This document shows, piece by piece, positions 12,197 through 23,337 of a stretch of 64,000 bases of DNA. The notes beneath the pieces were generated by a model, which did not search any database, was not told where the DNA came from, and saw only the letters and a list, made by a program, of their open reading frames with translations. A program made the translations under genes and the position numbers. Each line of letters opens with the position of its first letter. The first letter of the stretch is position 1. The DNA lies in the NCBI GenBank assembly GCA_023512835.1, contig CM042090.1:5053826-5117825 (forward strand), read 5' to 3'. The DNA is from Taxillus chinensis. Its lineage: Eukaryota > Streptophyta > Magnoliopsida > Santalales > Loranthaceae.

Positions 12197-12628
12197 ATGG
12201 GGGATCCGTGGGCGGCGGCGCGATCCATGCGGTCGACGGACGAGGTGGTGACGGAGATCACGAGGATCCATAGGTCGCTGCCGACGAGGCCGGACGTGGA
12301 AGAGGTGGAGGCGGCCAGGGCGTTGATCCAGAATGTGGAGCGAGAGGACCAGGCGAGGCTCGAAGCCATCGCGAAGCAGACCAAGGCGGTGGACGTCCCC
12401 GACGAGCTCTTCGCCATCTGTCAGGAGATGCAGAAGAATTTGGTCTACTTCCACAGCAATGATCGGCGGAGGGAGGCCCTCAAGGTGCTCGATCTCGAGA
12501 AGGCACACTCGGTGTTCGACGAATTTATCCAGAGAGCCTCCCGATGCGTCGCCTCCGCCCCTTCCTCTTATCACCTCGATTCCCCCTCCACCGCTTCCAC
12601 CGGCAATCCGTCCACCGCCACCAATGCT

Positions 12629-12660
<32 letters not shown>

Positions 12661-14283
12661 TTGGTCGTCGTCGTCGTCTAGTTTGTCTGTCGCCAAGGCC
12701 ACCGCCGGCTACTACCAACCCGATAGGGAAGTGGTTAAAGCTCGTGAAATGGTCAGCAGGGATGACACCTATGTTGCCAAGGCCAAGCCAGCATTCTTCA
12801 TGGATGGAGTCGGAGCTGGGTTTCGATCCGCGAAGCCCCAGATTGTTGATTTGTCTCTCAAGCCTGCTGGTGAGAGAGACTTCTTTGAATCTGCCTTCTC
12901 GGGTTTACTAATTTTCATTCAATTGGTATAATATTTGCAGATTGGTGTTGCCTGTTTTAGATAATGTAGTATATGTGGGTATTCCTATGCTGGGCGAGAC
13001 TTTGAATCTGTTTACTAATTTTCATTAAATTGGTATAATATTTGCAGATTGGTTTTGCTTGTTTTAGGTGTTTATAGTATGTGGGTGTTGCTGTATATGT
13101 GCGCATTTTATGTTTTAAATTTAATGGGTATTGTAGGACAAGACGGTGATAGCAAGTTAAGTTTGATCAAGCTTGCGAGTTTGATTGAAGTTTCTTCCAA
13201 GAAGGGTACTCGGGACCTCAATCTCCAGGACAAGTTGATGGACCAGGTTGAGTGGCTTCCTGACTCGGTAGGGAAGTTGTCCAATTTGATCACGTTTGAT
13301 TTGTCCGAGAATCACATAGTGGCCCTGCCAGCAACCATCGGAGGCCTTTCATCTTTGACGAGATTGGATCTGCATGCCAACAGAATTGCTCAGCTCCCGG
13401 ACTCTATCGGAGATCTTCTAAGCTTGGTCGTTTTGGATCTGAGAGGTAATCATATAGCTTCCCTTCCTCCTACAGTGGGTAGGCTGGTCCATCTCGAGGA
13501 GCTCGATTTGAGTTCAAATCAGCTCTCTCTTCTTCCCGAGTCTATTGGTTCACTAAGTAGCCTGAAGAAACTGAACGTCGAGACAAATAATATAGAAGAA
13601 TTGCCCTATACAATTGGTCAGTGTTCTTCCCTTAGGGAGCTCCGAGCAGATTATAACAAACTTAAAGCCCTCCCTGAAGCTGTGGGAAAGATCGAATCTT
13701 TAGAAATTCTGACTATTCGCTACAATAACATCACTAAGTTACCAACCACAATGTCCACTTTATCAAACCTGAAAGAGCTTGATGTGAGTTTTAACGAGCT
13801 TGAGTCCGTGCCAGAGAGCCTATGTTTTGCCACTACCCTTGTCAAGATGAATCTAGGAAACAATTTCGCTGACCTGCGAAGTCTACCGAGGTCTATTGGA
13901 AACCTGGAGATGCTTGAAGTGTTGGATATTAGCAATAACCAGATTCGATTCCTTCCAGATTCTTTTAGGATGCTCTCGAAACTACGCGTCCTTCATGCTG
14001 AAGAAAATCCTTTAGAAGTTCCACCACGACATATAGCTCAAATGGGTGCACAGGTGCGTTTTTCTCTCTTGTGGTAGTTTGTGATTGATTGTTCATGTGT
14101 TTCTTTTTACCTGCTTCCATTGATTACTTCGCTGCTTGTCAGGCTGCTGTCCAATACATGTCTGAGCTCGTTGCAAAAAGGGAGGTTAAGGTCCAGCCAG
14201 TAAAACAGAAAAAGACTTGGTATCAGAAGTTCTCCTTCTTTTCAAGGCATAAAAACAAGAAACAGGAGTATCAAAAGGTGTGA
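12197..14283 (+). CDS. PIRL: Plant intracellular Ras-group-related LRR protein (PIRL4/5 type)
   Basis: PIRLs are plant-specific intracellular leucine-rich-repeat proteins related to the animal and fungal Ras-binding LRR proteins. They are thought to act as signalling scaffolds, and some Arabidopsis members are needed for gametophyte development. Three exons, 12197-12869, 13137-14053 and 14143-14283, join in frame to 576 aa. Residues 1-224 form a charged helical N-terminal domain with a poly-Ser stretch encoded by a TCT/TCG microsatellite (about 12625-12680). Residues about 245-520 contain roughly ten LRRs of the form LxxLPxxIGxLxxLxxLDLxxN. The C terminus is basic and contains VKVQPVKQKKTWYQKFSFF, which I recall as characteristic of the PIRL4/5 branch. 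The start at 12197 was chosen because upstream in-frame ATGs precede non-conserved, leader-like sequence. Confidence 0.93.
12880..13075 (+). repeat. Tandem duplication within PIRL intron 1
   Basis: A segment starting at ACTTTGAATCTG/CTTTGAATCTGCC is present twice, about 107 bp apart. Both copies contain TTGGTATAATATTTGCAG, which looks like a branch site and 3' splice acceptor, but neither is the acceptor needed for the reading frame (13136). Confidence 0.75.
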
Positions 14284-15894
14284 TGTTTGGCTGTTGAGCA
14301 AAAAGCAAAAGATAATGTCTCTGTTATGTAAGTCGCTGTTATCTCCTTCATCAAGAAGACAATAACACGTAGGTCATTTGCCTTTTGATTATTACCATCA
14401 TGGTGATTAGTGTCAGAAGAGTGAAAACAATGGTCACATACACTGCTCAAGCTGGCTTGCAAAGAAAAGATGAGGCATTCGGGTGGGAGAAAGGCACTTA
14501 TAACTGATATGTATGATGGTATGCTAATTCTTACGTGCTTCTTTTTAGTCTCTATATCTGGAAAGGCGATGAACTTTCCCAATATTGATCTGATTTTCCA
14601 TTCTATGACGACGGGAAAGGCAAATATTGTTTGTTTCTTTGTTTTTTCATTCCCCTCGCCTGTAAGTTAATTTTTCATGAACTTGAGATGTGTGCAATAG
14701 AAAGGAGTTAAAGAGTTGTTGATACTTGATAGCCCCCAGTGTTAAGACGAACCTTGTCTGTGCCTTTTTCTCAGAGCCTTAGGGATCGGAACGAAAAGAA
14801 AAAAGTAGAGAAAAAAGATTTCATGTTATTGTCCATTATATATTCGAAAGCAGTAACATTCAAATTTATCGAAGTTTTTTGTAATGATTTATTATTATGG
14901 ATGGGTTCATTCAATTTAATGGAGGTATTCCATTCGTAATATTGTTCAATCAAAATCTGATCATAAAGAATTATGATCCTAATTGACCATACAATGACTG
15001 TAAATACATAACATTCAAAAGGGTAACACGAACAAAGCCACTTTAATTGAACTGGAATCACTTTTAACACGAACAAAGCCACTTTCTTATGGCTTTTTAA
15101 AAATTATTGATTTTTTACTTTTTACTATACAAATAAATATCATAACATTTTTTTCCTTTTTATATGATTAAAATAATATTATATTTTTAATTTAATAATA
15201 AATTTTTTATGAAATAAAAATAAAAACATTAAAAAAAAAAGTAAAATTTATAGATATACAATTGCATAATCATTGAACAGTATTTTTAAATATATTTAAA
15301 AACATCATATAAATATAAATTCTAAAGTTAAATATAAAGACTTCAGATTTTTTATATAAAAAATCTAATTGTTAAATAAGGCGACTCTGTTATTAGTTGC
15401 TTTAAGTACTGATAGATTATTACACATTTACGGTCCTTAACAACATTTTTTTACCAAAAATAATAATAATCAACTTATCACACATTCACACGACAAGCTG
15501 TGGGTTTTAACATCCACATCTCAGGCAAAATGAAACAAAACACGCAGTAGATAAGTCTGTGGATAACTCTCCTACGTATTCCCTTCAACAGCAGCAATTT
15601 TATAAATGTCTCCACCTTAATCTGTACTAAGACCTGCGCTGGTTGGCCTGCAAATTCCCGTTAAAAAATATAAAAATAAATATCAAATCATACCAATGGA
15701 AGCATAAATCGTTTTTTTTTTTTTTTTTTGCATTCAGAAGCTGAAAAGAGAAAAACAGTGGATGACCAATATAAAATGAGACATGCATTTTTTTGTTCAA
15801 TTTATGGAATGGATGGGCCTTGGGTAAATTTAAATCAAATTTAAAAAAATGGGAACTCTAAAAAAATGATGGTATGCTACTAGCAAAATTGCAC
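14284..15894. other. Converging 3' regions of PIRL and phosphate carrier
   Basis: The two genes converge here. I see no further gene. A 21-bp word beginning TAACACGAACAAAGCCAC occurs twice (about 15025 and 15066). From 15110 the DNA is very AT-rich, with a T run of about 18 at 15713-15730. Confidence 0.65.
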
Positions 15895-17754
15895 TTACAA
15901 TCCACTTATCATTTTGATACTGTCATAAAATAACCATTGCAAAGTCACTACAGGTCCAACAAGCATTATCCTGATGGGGAGACTTCTTGTAAATAGTTTG
16001 GCAACCCCAATTTTCCTGACAGCCTGCTTATGCTGAAGGTTAAGATGTAACCACAAAATACCTACAGTTTTTCCCAAATGATTGCAAAACTAAGATTTGT
16101 GAAGACATTACCAGTGTGAGGGTTTCAGCCCTTCTATTGTTAAGACAAGCAACAAGGTTGTCAGCGGGATTAGATATGAAGGAACTGATAGCTCCAGCCG
16201 CATAACCCCCTAAACATGTCACTCCCAGCTGTTGAAGCCTTGAACAATTCTCTTTCCTTCTCTGGATAACTTTTCGATACAAGTAATCCACGGAATGCTC
16301 AAACGTTGAGAACATCACCATAGAAACTGCACAAACACGAAAACAGTAGATAAGCAACATCTAAAAGGAAAAACTAATTTAATCTCACATCAAAGCCATG
16401 TGTGAACCAGTGCATCCATAGTAGCGGGAGTGCACACATTACAAGACCAAAACTAAAAGAACATTCAAGCAAAGGAATAATTTAAAATGTAGCAATTTTC
16501 ATATGACGGCTATGTATGGATGGATCTCAAAGTTTTAATTTGGTACCAGCAACCAGATCACCTAGAATATCCATGCATCTATCAACACTTGCAGTACTCA
16601 GTTCAAAGTATTGAACTATCATGACAAACCACTCTGTGGCCTCAGGAACGAGTTCATGATTTGAATCATAAAAACCATGCAGCTAGTAATAACCACTACA
16701 ATAATAGGAATTTGAAGGGAGTGCGCAATTACATGGAAGATTCCGACCCCAGAGTGGCAAAAGACCCCTGTAAAACCTGTAACCAAACATAATGAATTTA
16801 ATTCCCCCGGTAAGCGGATTATAAAATACAAATGGAACTGAAAATAAGAGCCTGTTTCCTAAGGCTATTTACCCAGAGGCACCTCCAGACGCATACAGTT
16901 TTGGAAAGCCATCAAGTAATCCCTTCGCAAAACGTGGCTGAGCTTGAACCCTGACTTTAACAGCCTCAAAGGGACACAGAGCCACCCCACCAATGACTTC
17001 AGCTGATGCGCTGCTTAAGGAAAAAATGAAAGTGCGACTGCAGTCAACGAAGACATCCGAGTAGAGCTTCTTGAAATATTCATATAGGCCAAATCTACAT
17101 CCTCCTTGAGCACCGTAACCAAACAATTTGCCAGACCAGCCTCTCCAGAGAGCGGAAGCCCCCTGCTCTCTCAACAAAGAGGTAAAGCACGAGGAAACGC
17201 TACTATATTTGATGGGGTGAACCTATAAAGGGTGAATTCATATGCCAAGTAAAGTATTGCCACTAGATAATCCACGGTTAGCGATACTACTGAATATGCA
17301 ATACATGGCATTGGCAATAGAACTAAAACAATAAAGCACAACCCCAACTCATGCCATCCCAAATCCCAATTGCAAAAGATCAAACAACCCGTGAGATGGA
17401 ATAATTAACTAAATTACAAGGCTTGCATAATTTCAGACACGAGCAAAAAAAGGTGGGAAGTGCATTATAATCGAGCAACTCCGATATGCGATTTCGAATG
17501 TTGGGTAAAAATTTACAAATGAACCCAATGAATAAGTGGTGAACTCACTGAACCGGGTGTAACCAACAGACCGAAGGAACAACAACAGCAGCAGCAATAT
17601 TAACAAGAAGCAAAAGTTCAAACTGACTTGCATATTGACTTTGAGGACATCGAGAGGAGTGATGGCGAGATGGGTAGCTCCGGCACTGAGCATTCCTCCG
17701 GCGGCACACAGACCGTAGTACCTAACCGAGTATTCCTCGCAGAACCTTGCTTCC

Positions 17755-17759
<5 letters not shown>
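15895..17759 (-). CDS. PHT3: Mitochondrial phosphate carrier
   Basis: A member of the mitochondrial carrier family that exchanges or co-transports inorganic phosphate across the inner membrane for ATP synthesis. Minus-strand exons, in coding order, are 17628-17759, 16873-17222, 16733-16776, 16112-16326 and 15895-16032. They sum to 879 nt, 292 aa plus stop, all with GT/AG borders. Three carrier repeats are present. Signatures are PLDVLK (residues 35-40), PFEAVK in exon 2 and the phosphate-carrier-type third signature NPADNLV without the usual basic residue. Other matches are YYGLCAAGGMLSAG and GGCRFGLYEYFK. There is no N-terminal presequence, so it resembles the short MPT1/PHT3;3 type rather than the longer PHT3;1. 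The start codon directly follows a GA microsatellite. A decayed copy of its 5' end lies at 20160-20790. Confidence 0.93.

Positions 17760-17841
<82 letters not shown>
17760..17841 (-). repeat. GA plus AT compound microsatellite at the carrier start codon
   Basis: On the coding strand an (AT)n run of about 30 bp is followed by an (AG)n run of about 45 bp that abuts the carrier ATG at 17759. It must be in the leader or immediate promoter. The diverged copy near 20230 has no comparable run, so the expansion is local. Confidence 0.85.
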
Positions 17842-18159
17842 CAAATCTCATCAATGTTCTTGTTCTTCTTGTTGCTGATGCTGTCGTCTATACCATGGAT
17901 TTGTATTTGGGTTTGGATGAACCTTCAACCAAAAGCGAAACGAGAACAAGAAGAAGAAAGCCCAATGTCGAGCGCTTCTCTCTGTCCCCACCCTCCTCCG
18001 CCGCCTCCTCTGCCGAGACCCATTTCAACAACTTTATGTGTTATGTGACAGTGAAGAGGAAAGGAGATCAGACCACCAAAGAAAAGAGCAGCTGTATAAG
18101 AAATGCGAAGCCGCCTTTTTGTCCGATGTCGGACTGGTTGTGATCAGCGATTTTGTCTG

Positions 18160-18815
18160 TAGGGCAAACTCTACGAGAAAAAGTCTATTTGCGGCGTTGC
18201 ATTTCTTTGCATCCGACGTCCGAATTGCCATATATCAAAAATATTTAAAATTTAAATTGGAGCGTTAGAAAGAGAGCGTTGAATTAGCCTTGAATTTAAA
18301 ATTTTAAAAAGAACCCGATATAAAATTTTAATTTAGAAGCAAAATTATGGAAATCTGAGATCGTCAAACCTCCGACGGGGTTTGGCGCCGGTTTCGTTCA
18401 TATCTATAAATAAAAAAAAGGCCTAAATAGAATTATTGTGTATAAAGTTATGACCGTTTGAAATTTTTGTTAGAAATTACAGTTGAGTGAACTTAAAAAC
18501 TCATAGATCTGATCGTGGAAGAGATGATTGTGCCCCTGCTCGATGCTCGAAACTTGCTTGAGCCTCAAGCTTGAGCATTCCTCGAGAGGCTCAAACATAT
18601 GTGCTTGAGACCTGCTCGAGCAGAGTGTCTCGAGTACATATGCTCGAGGCTTGCTCGAGTGTGCTTCAAGTAGAGATTCGAGTAGGATCTAGAGCGATGA
18701 TCTGAAAGCACGTCGAATTGTGAAAAAAAAAAACCGATGACGTGACTTCTTTCACATCAGCTAATTATGCAAAGATACCGCAATGCCCATTGTACATATC
18801 TCTGCTCCTCTGCAA
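18160..18815. mobile_element. Probable insertion in the carrier promoter
   Basis: Comparison with the duplicate at 20160-20790 shows collinear similarity up to GTGATCAGCGATT (18140) and again from about 18820. The 650 bp between have no counterpart in the duplicate. The insert includes a cluster of CTCGAG and GCTTGAG words (about 18537-18690). No terminal repeats or TSD could be resolved. Confidence 0.4.
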
Positions 18816-18829
18816 AATGGTCAGAGGAT

Positions 18830-20160
18830 AAAATCATTAATTTAATTATCAAATGGTAGTTGTTGTTTGACTCTCAAATGAGTGACGAGCAATGGCAGCT
18901 TCCATCCCACTTCTTCTTTCTTTCTTTTTTTTTTTCCAAATTTTCGATCCCAAATACATTTTTTAATCGAATTTTATACCAGACAAATATTTTCAACTTT
19001 CAAATCTTTTAAAAATTATTTATGCGATTTATTTTTTTAATCACTTTATGTAACACATATTTTGAAGACGAGTTTCACTAGGTTTTAATATTGAAACTAC
19101 CAATAGTTTGATGAATGAATTGAATTTTCTTATGATTTATTGAATGTTTTGTTTTATTTTTATTTAAAAAATTTTAAGATTTTTTCAGTGAATTAGAATT
19201 TTATTGATGTTTTGGAACTATAAATTGAAAAACCCAATGTGTTTAAGTTTATGAGAAAATTTAGGTTCACGTTTGGGTTTAAGGATATTCAATCCTACAA
19301 TGATCTAGAAATTAAATTTATACTTTAAACATTTGAAATGGATGAATAAGTCACTATGTCAATATCTTTAAAAAAAAAGCAAACACATTTGTATGTGTGC
19401 AGACAATATGATGAAGTCTTTGAGCAAATTACATTTGCATGTAGTTTTATGAACATTGTATATTATAAAGAAATCAACATTATGCAATCTTGTTTTGCAT
19501 AATCTATTTTTGATATCAAGGTTTGAAGTTAGAGTAGTGCTAGGTACGAACACCTTGTGTAAGTTTCGAATAGGTACCATTGATATAGTGTCACATGATT
19601 AAGACTTACACCATATTAGTAGTATTGTGGTCCAGTCATGCAATGTTACATTAATAACATCAGGACTTATACTAGGCACTTGTTGGAAGAGGTTTCCTTT
19701 AAGTTAAATATTTTTGGCAATGCCATTATGAAAAATATAAATTTAAGTTTGGAATATGCACTTTAATAGTTTGATGAGTTTAAGTAAGATGATATGCAAT
19801 TCTACACTATGTAACTATTGTGTATTGGGCAATATACTCTTTTCTTAAATTTTTAATTCTTTACTTCATAAAATGTATTTAATGAATAGAAAATACCTTT
19901 ATGGTAATTATAGATGACTGGATGATGTTTTAGGATGTCTTTATAGGTTGTGGGGTTTTAATACCTTTGTTAAACGTATTGTATTCACATAAACTACAAA
20001 AACTCAAAGTAAAAAAATATAAGCATCCAATGGAAAAAAAATGCATATTTTTGAGAAAATATGTAATAAACCATATTTATGACAAAATTTTAAATTTGAT
20101 AGTTAAAAGTAAATTCACAATAATCTTAGGCTTTTTGATGATTTTAATAACACGGTAATT
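18830..20160. other. Intergenic DNA
   Basis: Part of 18830-18990 aligns with 20600-20780 as outer flank of the carrier-gene duplication. The rest is AT-rich with no recognisable gene. Confidence 0.55.
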
Positions 20161-20790
20161 TAGGAAACAACTTTGATAGTGACTAGCTAAATACTCCTCA
20201 CAAAACCCTACTTCCTTGAATTTAATTCTCTCAAGATTTTGAGTGTTATTAATTTTTTTGTTATTCTTGTTGTTGTCATCATCATATATACACATGGATT
20301 TGGAAATGAGTTTAAGTTTGGATTAACCTTCAACCGAAAGTGAAATGGAAACGAGAAGAAGAAATCTCAATGTTGAGTGATTTTCTACCTCCACCCTCCA
20401 TTGTGGAGGCCCAATTTTCAACAATCACTTCATGTGTTGAAGAAGAAAGGAGATCAAGACACAAAATATGAGCAAATATATTAAAAAAACATAATTACGC
20501 CTTATTGTCTAATGTAGGATTAGTTGTGATCATCAATTAGTTTTCAAGATAAATTATACAAAATGATTAAGAGAGTAAAATTGGTAATTTTATTATAAAA
20601 CGATAAAGTTTGGTCTCATAGATATCATTTGACTCTCAAATGAGTAATAAAAGATTTCTTTGCTTTCACATGACAAAATTGTTTTTCTCTCAAAATTTAC
20701 TCTAATTAGTATGTTCAATTTCTATGCTTACTATTATATCCAAACTTTCTATCCCCAATTCATTCTCAATCAAATTTAACATTAAGGTTC
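20160..20790 (-). pseudogene. Decayed tandem copy of the phosphate-carrier 5' end
   Basis: The minus strand at about 20170-20230 encodes FKEVGFCEEYLASHYQSC, which aligns with the first residues of the intact carrier (MKEARFCEEYSVRYYGLC). Upstream on that strand the similarity continues through the leader, the CATGGATTTG / CTTCAACC(A/G)AAAG region (20290-20345 against about 17890-17935), the GTGATCA block and a TTTGACTCTCAAATGAGT block (about 20630 against 18865). The copy has lost the rest of the gene. It marks an old duplication that included the promoter. Confidence 0.75.
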
Positions 20791-20940
20791 TGTTTGATTA
20801 AAGTAAAATAGATTCCTAGAAAATAATTTCTTAATTGATACTTGAATAATATTTTCCTAAATTTCTATTTTTTTGATGAGATAAGAAAAATAGGTCAACG
20901 AAATTTAAATTCAATCAAACAAAAACTACAATACGGTTTT
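20786..20940. mobile_element. Small AT-rich MITE
   Basis: The ends GTTCTGTTTGATTAAAG and, in reverse complement, GTTTTTGTTTGATTG form imperfect inverted repeats around about 150 bp of AT-rich DNA. TGTTTGATT-type ends are common among plant MITEs. No TSD was resolved. Confidence 0.4.
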
Positions 20941-21119
20941 TTGGAAAACAAGTCCAAAAGTTATTTATATCTTCAATTGCTCCTTTCACATGCCCATATA
21001 CGCACATAGCATCTCGATGAGCACTTTGACTTTGCCTCTTCCTCCTCTTCCACTGTTGCTAACTAACACCACATTTTTCATTGTTATGGTCATCCTTTAC
21101 CTTCATGATATAAATTATA

Positions 21120-21538
21120 TTAGAGATGATGAGTTTAGAGTGTAAGACTGGGCCAAGGCGCAAGTCCGCTCACATGTCATAATATTGTTCGCTTTGGACT
21201 CGCTACATCGGCCCGGATGACTTTAAAACGAATTGTTATGTTTCTGGGCTTGCTTTACCTTATTAAGGTCCTTGGCTTCCCCAAATTTGAAAATGCAGGA
21301 CAAATTATCCCAACAATCTCCCCCTTTTGTCACACATCGAACTGACACACCCTAACCTTATAGAATTGAGCTACCACTACATGGGTCAACATGGAATTTT
21401 CCCATATAGCTTCAGCTCCCCCTTATCTTCATATACTGGTTCGATATCGTAACGATAAGGACCATATCCTTATTTTTTTATCTGATACTTTCATATATTA
21501 GAACACCTTTATGGGAACAATCAGACTCTAATACCACT
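21120..21538 (-). other. Retroelement leader-like DNA with tRNA-Met PBS
   Basis: Next to the LTR at 21539 the minus strand reads TGGTATTAGAGTCTGA (about 21523-21538), one base off the standard tRNA-Met primer-binding site TGGTATCAGAG. The rest of the segment is moderately GC-rich, with no coding frame. Confidence 0.45.
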
Positions 21539-21900
21539 TGTAGGATTAAAACTCATAATCTAAAACCTAAAATCCCATGTCAAATCATCAAGAAACAATC
21601 AAACAGAAGCGTACCTAATTCAATCATTATCGTGGATGATTTGATTCCTGTGGTTAATCTTTCAAGCCTCTTTGTACTTGATCCTTGAGGTTTTCAATCC
21701 AGAAGAACCTGCAAGCCTCTCACATTTTCTATTGATGGTCACTGCACATTGGTATCCATAATTTTATTAGATGCATTTAAGTCCAATAAACCCTAAACCT
21801 TATCAATTCACTTTTAATTGGACTTATTAAAAAATATGATAGTCTTTTTATCAATGTACAATAATACATATGTAGCCCATATAATTGTTAAAATCCAATA
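21539..21900 (-). repeat. Ty1/copia-type LTR
   Basis: On the minus strand the segment runs from TATTGGATTTTAAC to TTTTAATCCTACA, i.e. degenerate TG...CA ends with short inverted TTGGA/TCCTA. It is preceded by a polypurine tract (AGTGGGAGAT, 21901-21910) and followed by a tRNA-Met PBS (21523-21538). A single LTR flanked by both a PPT and a PBS is the joint expected between tandem elements sharing an LTR. I take it as the 3' LTR of the minus-strand copia element extending to about 30490. Confidence 0.7.
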
Positions 21901-22468
21901 ATCTCCCACTTGAACTATATGTGTCTCCTTACACTTGTACATTAATAAAACTTTATGAGTATTCCTTAAAATTTACTATCATTACCTTATGTATCTCAAA
22001 ACAATCTGATACATCAATTATATTAACATAAGGATCAAAGTAGCTTTCGCTACAGTTAACATAACTAAACCCATTAATAGTCACAAATATCAATATAATT
22101 GAACAACATGGATTCAATATGGATATGTAGCATGGAAATTACATGTAAAGTGAACAAATTATAAAATTCTAACTGGTCCTACCTTATACCTTAGTGAGAT
22201 CATTTAAAAGAGTTCAAAACAACATATATTGAAAACTTTATTGCTGAAATAACCAAAACACCAAAATTTTACAACACATATGTTTTATAATTAAATAGCA
22301 CAAATGTACAAACTCCCACTAAATTTATTTATCCTAAAGAAATACAACACTCATACGAGTAGTGTGTTCAATAAACAATTTAGGTGGTAATCCTTTAGTT
22401 AGCAAATCCGTAATCATAAGGTTTGTACCAATGTGCTCTATAGATATATGATATTCCCAATATCCAAA
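21901..22468 (-). pseudogene. 3' end of a minus-strand Ty1/copia element
   Basis: Minus-strand translation at about 22300-22468 gives the C-terminal tail of a copia RNase H region (ISIEHIGTNLMITDLLTKGL, then PPKLFIEHTTRMSV and a stop). It continues exactly the frame of the RNase H piece at 27762-28020 once the intervening insertion (22469-27761) is removed. It is followed by a non-coding stretch, PPT and LTR. Confidence 0.75.
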
Positions 22469-23337
22469 CAAGATCTTGTAAGTATGTGTGTAGTATACGG
22501 GGGGGGTGAATCTGTATACATAAAACTAATTCTCTTTAGTTTTAAGGAGTAGTTTACTTATCAGAGCTATTCTTACAGATGCGGTTATTGTTCAAGTGAT
22601 ATTTTAGTGTCTTGTACAAGATCAAGTGAATAGTAGGTATGTATAGATAAAGATACACGATTTACGTGGTTCGATCAATGTGATCTACTCCACAGTGGTG
22701 AGAGTGTACCTACACCGAGTCCAATCCACTATATGCTTTTAATACAGTAGGGTCTAACTCTTGTTACAATAGGATTAACTCTCTTCTTTTTGAAATGCAA
22801 ATACAGAAATAGTATTACTCCAGTACTCACTCACTATAATGAACTGTCTGACACAATCTGCTCCTGCTTATTTAACTGTTTGCACTGCTTGACCTTCAAC
22901 CACTCCTTTGCCAAACTCACTATCTACTCGTTCAATATATAAAGAATGAAGCCAGATGAACTTACTGTTATCTTGCACTCAATCTTCTTCTCTCTATGTA
23001 TGTAATACGAACTACTCTGTGTCTCTTGTATCTCTCTAGATACCTTTCGTGTATTCTGAAAATATTATGACGCTTGTTAGAAGTATGGTATCTCATTTTC
23101 TTTTATAGGACGGCCGTTGCATGAGAACCTCCTGCTAGGGTTAGATATGTTTCACCTTCTGATCTCCATTGTTGAAACATATTATTTCAGTCTTAGATAA
23201 CGTCCGCGTGTTTATTTTGATACTTAATGTGTTTAGATACGTTGTTTGAATACCTTAATTGCGTTTTGATCCTTCGATTAGCCATAGCCTCGAAGATTAT
23301 TGCTTCGTAGCCTCACTAATTCTTCATGTAGCGCATG

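Noticed and set aside
12013..12911. Long open frames antisense to, or in other frames of, PIRL exon 1
   Set aside because: They arise from GC-rich coding bias and the TCT/TCG run; they give Arg/Pro/Leu-rich low-complexity peptides, while the LRR gene explains the DNA.
17628..18143. 171-codon plus-strand frame across the carrier exon 1 and its microsatellite
   Set aside because: It is antisense to the carrier and made mainly of the CT and TA repeats.
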